From: Hominilimicola fabiformis
GTDB lineage: Bacteria; Bacillota; Clostridia; UBA1381
Direction of reading: 5' to 3'
DNA length: 64,000 nucleotides
Assembly: GCF_020687385.1 (NCBI RefSeq)
Contig: NZ_JAJEQM010000006.1
Span: 103,929 to 167,928 of the forward strand
Position 1 is the first letter of the stretch. Each line of letters starts with the position of its first letter. Below the pieces are notes generated by a model, which saw only the letters and a list, made by a program, of their open reading frames with translations, searched no databases and was not told where the DNA came from. This document shows, piece by piece, positions 1-8,294 of the stretch. The translations under genes and the position numbers were made by a program.

Positions 1-1932
1 ACCTTTACCTGTACCGACGCTGCTGTTTACAACGCCCGAAAGTAAATCAGCTGTAATGTATGCTGCCGCAGGACTGATAGCCTGACTTGTGCTTGATGTG
101 TTTTCAAGAATAACTTGACCTGTTGAATCAAGTACTCTTGTGTAAGTATACGGCTTAATATATTTACCGCTGTTCACGAATGTACAGTACGCTCCCGCCA
201 TTTCTTCAACGGTTACACCTTGTGTAAGACCGCCGAGTGCAAGAGAACTGTAGTTTTTATCTTTTTCTTCAAGTGTTGTGATGTGGAATTTGTTTTGTAG
301 GTAGTTGAATGAGTTTGTAAGGTTGACCATATCCAATACCTTTACGGCAGGAATGTTTGCCGAACGTGCAACCGCCTCTTTAATTGTCATATCGCCTAAG
401 AAGTCGTTGTATGAGTTCTTTGGTTTCCACTTGTCGTTGCCGATTGTTATTTCTTCGTCTGTTACGGTATCGACTTCTGTGATTTTACCCATATCAACCG
501 CCGGTGCGTAAACCGAAAGCGGTTTGATTGATGAACCCGGTTGACGTTTTGATTGAGTGGCTCTGTTCCAACCGCGAATATCAGTCTTTTCGCCAAGACC
601 GCCTATAAGACCGCGGATTTTACCTGTGTAAGGGTCAATTATAATCATTGCCGATTGAGCACCCTTGCCTGTATAAGGGAAGTTAGACGTATTGGTAAAT
701 ATGCCTTCCATTATATTTTGAATGTCGGGATCCATTGTTGAATAAATTTTCAAACCGCCGTTGTATACCTGTTGGGTTGCGAAATCTTCCGAGTAACCTT
801 TTTGAGTCATAAGGTCGGCGATAACGTCATTTACAACTTGGTCAACAAAGTATGAAGTAATACGTCCTTGATTTTGCCTGTAAGCGTTGCTTACAACAAG
901 GTCACTGCCTGATGCCTCTGCATATTCAGCGTCTGTGATATAACCGAGTTCACGCATTTTGCCGAGTACAAGATTACGTTTTTCGATATTCTTATCCGGA
1001 TGTACAAACGGATCGTATTCTGACGGGAACTGTGTTATACCTGCGATTGATGCCGCTTCGGCAAGGGTAAGGTCGCTTGCGTCTTTGTTAAAGTAAGTGT
1101 TTGCGGCAGCCTCAACACCGTTACAGTTGTTAGCGAAATATACGATATTCAGATACATTGTAAGTATTTCGTCTTTTGTAAGCTGTTTTTCAAGTGCAAC
1201 CGCACGCATCATTTCTTTGACCTTACGCGAAGGTGTATTTTCTTTTTCATTGGTTATATTTTTTATAACCTGTTGAGTAATCGTACTACCGCCATAGTTT
1301 GACGAGCCGATACCGACTTTTGAAAGTACCCATTTACCCGTTGCACCGAGTGTACGTTTTATATCAACACCGTGGTGCTTGTAGAAACGTTCATCCTCGA
1401 TTGAAACGATAGCGTCTTTCATAACTTGAGGTATTTGCGACGAATCTACCCATATACGGTTAAAATCGGATTGTATTTGTTCAAGTTCCTGCGGATTGCC
1501 GGCGGCATCTTCGTAATATATAAATGAAGAATAATTCAAAGCAAGAGTTTGAATATTCATATCTTTAATTTCACGTGATACTGCGGCATACATTCCTATG
1601 CCCATACCGGATACAATTACAACTACCACAAAAATCGCAACAAAGAATGTAAGCCGTAAGCGTTTCCTGAATTGAATCTGTTTCGGAGTAAGCTGCTTTT
1701 TTTGCTTTTTCTTACTGCGGGAAGTTGTTTGAGTTCGGCGCCTTGACGGTACTTCTCTGTATGATGAAGAACTTGCCTGCGGTGATCTTGTAGGTTTTGT
1801 GGATGCCGCCTGTCTGCGACGTCTCGGAGCGCCTGAAGCTGACGAAGTTTTCATATCATACTCTTCCCAGTTGAAATTATCATTTGAGCCATATCCGGAG
1901 CTTGGTCTGTTTCTTCTGTTATTATCAGCCAT
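1..1932 (-). CDS. Class A penicillin-binding protein (PBP1A-like), partial
   Basis: Bifunctional peptidoglycan glycosyltransferase/DD-transpeptidase at the outer face of the membrane. The first 644 codons are visible; the C-terminus lies beyond the left edge. Order: a basic Ser/Arg/Lys-rich cytoplasmic tail (about 1-90), one membrane segment (about 95-117), the GT51 domain with EDERFYKHHGVD at 179-190 (catalytic Glu179) and GGSTITQQ near 215-222, then the transpeptidase with the SxxK motif SSIK at 467-470 and a later SAN motif. The KTG motif would lie outside the window. The ATG at 1932 is preceded by AGGAGA at a good distance. The long basic, low-complexity N-terminal tail is typical of clostridial PBP1 proteins. 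Confidence 0.93.
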   Translation of the reverse strand, partial: MADNNRRNRPSSGYGSNDNFNWEEYDMKTSSASGAPRRRRQAASTKPTRSPQASSSSYREVPSRRRTQTTSRSKKKQKKQLTPKQIQFRKRLRLTFFVAIFVVVVIVSGMGIGMYAAVSREIKDMNIQTLALNYSSFIYYEDAAGNPQELEQIQSDFNRIWVDSSQIPQVMKDAIVSIEDERFYKHHGVDIKRTLGATGKWVLSKVGIGSSNYGGSTITQQVIKNITNEKENTPSRKVKEMMRAVALEKQLTKDEILTMYLNIVYFANNCNGVEAAANTYFNKDASDLTLAEAASIAGITQFPSEYDPFVHPDKNIEKRNLVLGKMRELGYITDAEYAEASGSDLVVSNAYRQNQGRITSYFVDQVVNDVIADLMTQKGYSEDFATQQVYNGGLKIYSTMDPDIQNIMEGIFTNTSNFPYTGKGAQSAMIIIDPYTGKIRGLIGGLGEKTDIRGWNRATQSKRQPGSSIKPLSVYAPAVDMGKITEVDTVTDEEITIGNDKWKPKNSYNDFLGDMTIKEAVARSANIPAVKVLDMVNLTNSFNYLQNKFHITTLEEKDKNYSSLALGGLTQGVTVEEMAGAYCTFVNSGKYIKPYTYTRVLDSTGQVILENTSSTSQAISPAAAYITADLLSGVVNSSVGTGKG

Positions 1933-1963
1933 AATATTTTCTCCTATCTTTTTTATTAAGATT

Positions 1964-1990
1964 GTAGACAAAATGTGAGAGTATGTCTAC
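1964..1990 (-). promoter_or_regulatory. Leader hairpin upstream of the PBP gene
   Basis: Inverted repeat GTAGACA...TGTCTAC in the 5' leader between the predicted start of transcription and the PBP start codon. There is no T-tract, so it is not an obvious terminator. It may affect mRNA stability; the function is unknown. Confidence 0.3.
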
Positions 1991-2048
1991 TTTGATTTCG
2001 GGGCTGTTAAAAGCCTCAATCTTTCTTTAAAGATAATTGCATACTTTA

Positions 2049-2077
2049 ATTATATCCTAAATTGCATAAATTTGCAA
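2049..2077 (-). promoter_or_regulatory. Sigma-A promoter for the PBP gene
   Basis: On the minus strand TTGCAA and TATAAT are separated by exactly 17 bp, about 110 nt upstream of the PBP start codon. Nothing else in the 236-nt gap between the divergent genes looks coding. Confidence 0.6.
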
Positions 2078-2168
2078 CATTTATTTTTCAAAGTCTTATG
2101 CAAAGTATAAAAATGGGACAAAAGGGAATAATTTAAGAAAAAATATTAAAAGAAATGAGGAATAAATT

Positions 2169-2531
2169 ATGAAAATTTTAAAGAATACACTTATTGTTTC
2201 GTCATATGTATTACTTGTAGCGTTGTTTTTCGGAGGCGGATACGCTATCGGCAGAATAGGTGTGTCCGACAGTGTGCCGACTCCTATGCCTACGGTTGCG
2301 GCGGTTGAAGAGGTGAATGCAAATGATGTAAAAACTACAGTATATGAAGTTAAGGTTGAGAACGGTTTACTTCAAATTAATAAATGTGTAGGGGATAATA
2401 AAACGGCAATTTTGAGTGAAGAAATAAGCGAAAATGTATTTCCGAGCGAGGATATTGATGAACTCAAAAAAGGTGTTGAATTTGATAATCTTGATGAGGC
2501 ACAACAGATGTTTGAAAACTTCGTAAGTTAA
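2169..2531 (+). CDS. Small membrane-anchored protein with a BofC-C-like domain
   Basis: A 120-residue protein with one N-terminal membrane segment (about 7-28), a short Pro/Thr/Val linker, and a soluble extracytoplasmic domain from about 55. That part (YEVKVENGLLQI... then ...LKKGVEFDNLDEAQQMFENF) resembles the small C-terminal domain of BofC (bypass-of-forespore C) and related clostridial proteins. The match is by pattern only and the function is unknown. It is transcribed away from the PBP gene and is preceded by GAGGAATAAATT. Confidence 0.6.
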   Translation: MKILKNTLIVSSYVLLVALFFGGGYAIGRIGVSDSVPTPMPTVAAVEEVNANDVKTTVYEVKVENGLLQINKCVGDNKTAILSEEISENVFPSEDIDELKKGVEFDNLDEAQQMFENFVS

Positions 2532-2648
2532 AGCAGTATTAAGTTTATGAACAATTTGTTAAAACACCAAAAGGGAGATATTGAGCGTAACAAAAAGAAA
2601 AATAAAGAAAATAAGAGTAAATATAGCAATAAATTAAAAAAACGGACT

Positions 2649-2677
2649 TTGCTAAATAGAGCAAAAAAGAACATAAT
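2649..2677 (+). promoter_or_regulatory. Promoter of groESL
   Basis: TTGCTA and CATAAT are separated by 17 bp. The expected transcription start falls on the first arm of the CIRCE repeat, the usual geometry for HrcA repression. Confidence 0.55.
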
Positions 2678-2680
2678 AGC

Positions 2681-2715
2681 ATTGTTAGCACTCAAGAAGT
2701 GTGAGTGCTAACAAT
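2681..2715 (+). promoter_or_regulatory. CIRCE operator (HrcA binding site)
   Basis: A perfect TTAGCACTC-N9-GAGTGCTAA inverted repeat (2685-2693 and 2703-2711), extended by ATTG/CAAT to 13-bp arms. It is the conserved operator of the heat-shock repressor HrcA and lies 34 nt upstream of groES. hrcA itself is not in the window. Confidence 0.97.
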
Positions 2716-2742
2716 GAACTTGATTAAAATTTTAGGAGGTAA

Positions 2743-3033
<291 letters not shown>

Positions 3034-3041
3034 TATATTAG

Positions 3042-4676
<1,635 letters not shown>

Positions 4677-4689
4677 TTTGAATAATATT

Positions 4690-4722
4690 AAACACAGATT
4701 GCAAAATGCAATCTGTGTTTTG
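4690..4722 (+). terminator. Rho-independent terminator of groESL
   Basis: A 14-bp stem, AAACACAGATTGCA pairing with TGCAATCTGTGTTT, with an AAA loop, starting 14 nt after the groEL stop codon and ending in a T-run. Confidence 0.85.
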
Positions 4723-4731
4723 CATTATGTG

Positions 4732-4760
4732 TTGACAAAATTAATTTATAGTTATATAAT
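4732..4760 (+). promoter_or_regulatory. Consensus promoter of a putative antisense RNA
   Basis: TTGACA-N17-TATAAT, an exact sigma-A consensus, reading rightward into a short region with no conventional gene. It faces a second strong promoter at 5061-5089 on the other strand. The predicted RNA starts near 4767. Confidence 0.7.
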
Positions 4761-4766
4761 AAAAAT

Positions 4767-4850
4767 AGAAAAAGGCAAACCTCAAGCGGTTATGCCCAAA
4801 AAGAACTATTTATTCAATAGCCGTTCCTGGGTGAGAGGGCGGCTATTGTG
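4767..4850 (+). ncRNA. Putative RatA/RNAII-like antitoxin RNA
   Basis: Inferred transcript from the 4732-4760 promoter. Its 5' part folds as GGCAAACC-loop-GGTTATGCC (4774-4796). It then reads antisense through the 3' end of the small hydrophobic ORF on the minus strand and meets the hairpin CAATAGCCG/CGGCTATTG (4815-4823 and 4840-4848), which could terminate transcripts from both sides. The 5' hairpin resembles the 5' region of the opposing transcript (4993-5035, minus). This is the layout of type I toxin-antitoxin loci such as par/Fst or TxpA/RatA. The 3' end is uncertain. Confidence 0.45.
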
Positions 4851-4917
4851 CTTTTATGGTAAAAATTATCAATATAGCGATAATTATCAAAACTGCAAAT
4901 AGCAATTTCTTTGCCAT
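4843..4917 (-). CDS. Putative 24-residue hydrophobic type I toxin-like peptide
   Basis: A short ORF on the minus strand encodes MAKKLLFAVLIIIAILIIFT plus IKAQ: a lysine pair, then one almost pure Leu/Ile/Val/Ala membrane helix. Small single-helix peptides of this kind are typical of type I toxins. Its start lacks a close Shine-Dalgarno site. A good one (AAAGGGGG, about 4952-4958) serves an overlapping ORF starting at 4942 in another frame (42 residues, not hydrophobic, ending at 4814), so translation might be coupled. The hairpin ATGCTTA/TAAGCAT lies just upstream. I do not recognise a named family; the assignment rests on layout and composition. Confidence 0.42.
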   Translation of the reverse strand: MAKKLLFAVLIIIAILIIFTIKAQ

Positions 4918-4992
4918 ATGTAACAATATGCTTACTTTTCATAAGCATACCCCCTTTCATAAACTCGGCATAAAGCCTGTGAATATAAAAGT

Positions 4993-5035
4993 GGGCATAA
5001 CCGCCGGTTAAAAACCGTTAATGAAGTTTGCCTTT
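4993..5035 (-). repeat. 5' leader motif shared by the two convergent RNAs
   Basis: On the minus strand AAAGGCAAAC...GCGGTTATGCCC flanks an inner hairpin. The same AAAGGCAAAC...GCGGTTATGCCC occurs at 4772-4797 on the plus strand near the 5' end of the opposing RNA. Both transcripts would therefore start with similar stem-loops. Confidence 0.55.
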
Positions 5036-5060
5036 AATATCGGATTAATCCGACAAAAGT

Positions 5061-5089
5061 ATTATATATCAACAAATTACAAAATTCAA
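5061..5089 (-). promoter_or_regulatory. Promoter of the putative toxin mRNA
   Basis: TTGAAT-N17-TATAAT on the minus strand, with a predicted start near 5054 and a leader of about 110-140 nt before the small ORFs. It converges on the promoter at 4732-4760. Confidence 0.6.
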
Positions 5090-5130
5090 CAAAGTATATA
5101 AAAAGACATATAAATGTAAATAGCACATAA

Positions 5131-5167
5131 AAAAGCAGACAAAGAATTTTTTTCTTTGTCTGCTTTT
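5131..5167 (-). terminator. Terminator of ptsI
   Basis: A perfect 16-bp stem, AAAAGCAGACAAAGAA with TTCTTTGTCTGCTTTT, and a T5 loop, directly after the ptsI stop codon. The A/T ends make it usable in both directions. Confidence 0.85.
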
Positions 5168-5170
5168 AAA

Positions 5171-6835
5171 TTAGTTCAAATATTTGTCTAAAACACTTTC
5201 TTTAATTTCAGAAACATTGGTTTCAATAACCTTTTTACGAATAGGTAAGATAGCACTTGGAGTGACGGAAAGTTCGTCAACGCCGATAGCAAGAAATGCT
5301 TCGGTAAGTTCAAGGTCTGCACCGAGTTCGCCGCAAATTCCAACCCATGTACCGTTTTTATGAGCGTTTTGTACTATCATATTAATAAGTCTTAAAATTG
5401 CAACATGATGTGTGTCACAGAATTTGCCTATGTCGGGATTTTGTCTGTCAGCGGCAAGAGTATATTGAGTAAGGTCATTTGTACCGATTGAGAAGAAGTC
5501 CAGGTGCTTTGAAAGAATATCACTGATTACCGCTGCGGCAGGTGTTTCAATCATACAACCAAGTTCAACATTCTTTGAATAAGCGATGCCCTCACTGTCA
5601 AGTTCTGCTTTAACTTCATCAATTATTTCGAGTATTTTTACGATTTCCCATTCCGAAGCAATCATAGGGAACATAATAGCAAGTTTACCGAATACCGATG
5701 CACGATATAGAGCACGAAGCTGAGTCTTGAATATATCCGGTCTTTGAAGGCAAATTCTTATTGCACGAATACCCATAGCCGGATTTTCTTCTTTCGGCAT
5801 ATTAAAGTAATCAACCTGCTTGTCTGCGCCGATGTCAAGTGTACGAACGATTACACGTTTATTAACCATTTTTGAAAGTACATCTTTATATGCGGCAAAC
5901 TGAACATCTTCAGAAGGATAATCGTTGCTTTCAAGATATAAAAATTCACTTCTGAAAAGTCCGATACCCTCGGCATCGTTTTTCAAAACATTGCCGACAT
6001 CAAGAACACTTCCGATATTTGCACAAAGTTCAATCTTTTGACCGTCTTTTGTTACGCTCTCACGGCCTTTTAATTGTTGAAGAAGTTTGTTTTGCTTATC
6101 AATTTCTTCTTTTTTCTTAGTCATTTCGTTGATTGTAGCTTCGTCGGGATCAATATAAATCGTACCCGTAAAACCGTCAACAATGGCATTTTTGCCGTTT
6201 GCATCGGCAGATAAAACGCCTTTTGCACCAATCATTGCGGGAATATTCATCATTCTTGCAAGAATTGATGTATGAGAATTTGTAGAGCCACCCTCTGTTA
6301 CAAAAGCGAGAATTTTGCTCTTGTCGAACTGAACCGTTTCGCTCGGTGCAAGGTCATCGGAAATGATTATAACAGGTTCGTCCGTAACAAGACCGTCCTT
6401 GTCCTTACCTGAAAGAATTTTTATAAGTCTTTCCGAAACGTCTTTGACATCCGCACTTCTTTCACGCATATACGGATCGTCCATTGCACGGAACATTTGC
6501 ACAAAATTGTCGCAAGTTTGTGCAACAGCGGTTTCGGCATTTATAAGCTGGTCGGTAATTATATTTTTGATTGATTCGATATAATCAAGGTCGTCAAGCA
6601 TCATCTGATGAATTTGGAAAATCATTGCGTTAGCCTCGCCGACTTCGGCAAGAGCCTTATCATAAAGCATACCAAGTTCACTGATTGTCTGCTGACGTGC
6701 TGATTCAAAACGAGCGATTTCATCATCACTGCTTTCGATATGATGTCTTTTAATTGTGCTTTCCTCACGGCTGAAAACAAACACAGGCCCAAATGCAATA
6801 CCGCTGCATACTGGTTTTCCGGTAATAGTAATCAT
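5171..6835 (-). CDS. ptsI: PTS phosphoenolpyruvate-protein phosphotransferase (enzyme I)
   Basis: A cytosolic enzyme that transfers phosphate from PEP to HPr to start PTS sugar uptake. 554 residues, near the usual 570. The N-terminal HPr-binding and swivelling domains carry the active-site histidine in GGSTNSHTSILARMM (His188). The C-terminal TIM barrel has the PEP-binding segments SEFLYLE, MFPMI and GCMIETPAA and the SIGTNDLTQYTLAADR signature. AGGAGAAGATTATT precedes the ATG. It stands alone here; ptsH is not in the window. Confidence 0.97.
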   Translation of the reverse strand: MITITGKPVCSGIAFGPVFVFSREESTIKRHHIESSDDEIARFESARQQTISELGMLYDKALAEVGEANAMIFQIHQMMLDDLDYIESIKNIITDQLINAETAVAQTCDNFVQMFRAMDDPYMRERSADVKDVSERLIKILSGKDKDGLVTDEPVIIISDDLAPSETVQFDKSKILAFVTEGGSTNSHTSILARMMNIPAMIGAKGVLSADANGKNAIVDGFTGTIYIDPDEATINEMTKKKEEIDKQNKLLQQLKGRESVTKDGQKIELCANIGSVLDVGNVLKNDAEGIGLFRSEFLYLESNDYPSEDVQFAAYKDVLSKMVNKRVIVRTLDIGADKQVDYFNMPKEENPAMGIRAIRICLQRPDIFKTQLRALYRASVFGKLAIMFPMIASEWEIVKILEIIDEVKAELDSEGIAYSKNVELGCMIETPAAAVISDILSKHLDFFSIGTNDLTQYTLAADRQNPDIGKFCDTHHVAILRLINMIVQNAHKNGTWVGICGELGADLELTEAFLAIGVDELSVTPSAILPIRKKVIETNVSEIKESVLDKYLN

Positions 6836-7039
6836 AATAATCTTCTCCTTTGAAATTTGGAAATTTATATATATAGATATAATATTCTCATACTATGTCA
6901 TATATATTATACAATATTTTTTACAAAAAGAAAAGAACTATTTTGTTAATTGTTGTGCATATTTTTGCTAAAAACAGTAAGGTTCGTTTGGTGAGATTGT
7001 ATAAATAAGAAAATAAATGAATTAAGTAATGCAAACGTA

Positions 7040-7068
7040 TTGAATGTACGAGTGAGTTGTGATAAAAT
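7040..7068 (+). promoter_or_regulatory. Promoter of the malic enzyme gene
   Basis: TTGAAT-N17-TAAAAT about 35 nt upstream of the chosen malic enzyme start. It lies inside the open frame upstream of that start, which argues against using an earlier start codon. Confidence 0.5.
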
Positions 7069-7108
7069 GAAAGTAATTGTACACAGTGATAGAATAGGAG
7101 AGAAACTA

Positions 7109-8281
7109 ATGGATAAGAAAGAATTTGCACTAAAACAACACGAGGACTGGCACGGTAAAATTGAAGTTGTGTCAAGAGCAAAGGTTACAAACAGAGAAGA
7201 ACTTTCTGTTGCATACACACCGGGTGTTGCAGAGCCTTGTCTTGAAATTTCAAAGGACGTGGATTTGTCATATAAATACACAAGACGTTCAAATCTTGTT
7301 GCCGTTATAACGGACGGTACAGCTGTACTCGGACTTGGCGATATAGGTCCGGAGGCAGGTATGCCTGTAATGGAGGGTAAATGTGCATTGTTCAAGGTGT
7401 TTGCAGATGTTGACGCATTTCCGCTTTGCGTTCGTTCAAAGGACGTTGACGAAATTGTAAATACGGTTAAAATGATTGCCGGTTCATTCGGCGGTGTTAA
7501 TCTTGAGGATATATCCGCTCCGAGATGTATTGAGATTGAAAGAAGATTGAGAGAAGAATGTGATATTCCTGTATTCCACGATGACCAACACGGTACAGCC
7601 GTTGTTGTACTTGCGTCGGTGCTTAACGCTCTAAAGGTAGTCGGCAAGGATATTACGGAAATTAAAGCCGTTGTAAACGGTGCAGGCTCGGCAGGTATGG
7701 CGATAACAAGACTGCTTGTTTCAAGAGGTTTGAAAAATGTAATTATGTGCGACAAGTACGGCTCACTTTACAGAGGAAACCCTGAAATGAACAGCGAACA
7801 GGCAAAGCTTGCCGAACTTACAAATCCGGACAATCTTGATGTAAAGCTTGATGAGGCAATCGTAGACGCAGATTTATTTATAGGTGTTTCCGCACCTGGT
7901 ATTCTTACGGAAGAAATGGTTGCAAAAATGGCTAAAGATCCAATCGTGTTTGCTATGGCAAATCCTGTTCCGGAAATTATGCCTGACGTTGCAAAGAAGG
8001 CAGGCGTAAGAGTTATAGGTACGGGAAGAAGTGATTTTCCTAATCAAATCAACAATGTGCTTGCATTCCCGGGTATATTCAGAGGTGCACTTGACGTAAG
8101 AGCAAGCGATATTAATGATGAAATGAAAATGGCAGCCGCACAGGCGATTGCCGATATTATTAAAGACGATGAACTTAATGATGAATATATTATTCCTGAC
8201 GCATTCGATAAGCGTGTAGCGGAAAACGTTGCAAAGGCTGTTGCAAAAGCAGCAAGAGAATCGGGCGTTGCAAGAATATAA
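7109..8281 (+). CDS. NAD(P)-dependent malic enzyme
   Basis: Oxidative decarboxylation of malate to pyruvate in the cytosol. 390 residues, the size of the short bacterial malic enzymes without a phosphotransacetylase domain. Visible motifs: YTPGVAEPC near the N-terminus, the metal-binding ECDIPVFHDDQHGT segment and the Rossmann motif VNGAGSAGMAITRLL. The ATG at 7109 follows GGAGAGAAACTA. The frame is open from 7040, but that part overlaps the promoter and lacks the family pattern. The next gene starts 13 nt after its stop, so the two are probably cotranscribed. The cofactor choice cannot be told by eye. Confidence 0.95.
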   Translation: MDKKEFALKQHEDWHGKIEVVSRAKVTNREELSVAYTPGVAEPCLEISKDVDLSYKYTRRSNLVAVITDGTAVLGLGDIGPEAGMPVMEGKCALFKVFADVDAFPLCVRSKDVDEIVNTVKMIAGSFGGVNLEDISAPRCIEIERRLREECDIPVFHDDQHGTAVVVLASVLNALKVVGKDITEIKAVVNGAGSAGMAITRLLVSRGLKNVIMCDKYGSLYRGNPEMNSEQAKLAELTNPDNLDVKLDEAIVDADLFIGVSAPGILTEEMVAKMAKDPIVFAMANPVPEIMPDVAKKAGVRVIGTGRSDFPNQINNVLAFPGIFRGALDVRASDINDEMKMAAAQAIADIIKDDELNDEYIIPDAFDKRVAENVAKAVAKAARESGVARI

Positions 8282-8294
8282 GGAGATGTGAAAA

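Noticed and set aside
2557..2711. Lysine-rich ORF between the BofC-like gene and groES
   Set aside because: It lacks a ribosome site, is composed of A-rich codons and runs through the groESL promoter and CIRCE operator.
4678..4902. 74-residue plus-strand ORF in the toxin-antitoxin-like locus
   Set aside because: It spans the groEL terminator and the promoter at 4732-4760 and has no ribosome site or recognisable pattern.
6946..7755. Long minus-strand ORF opposite the malic enzyme
   Set aside because: It is a codon-bias shadow (Ser/Thr-rich) of a clear enzyme gene, with no ribosome site.
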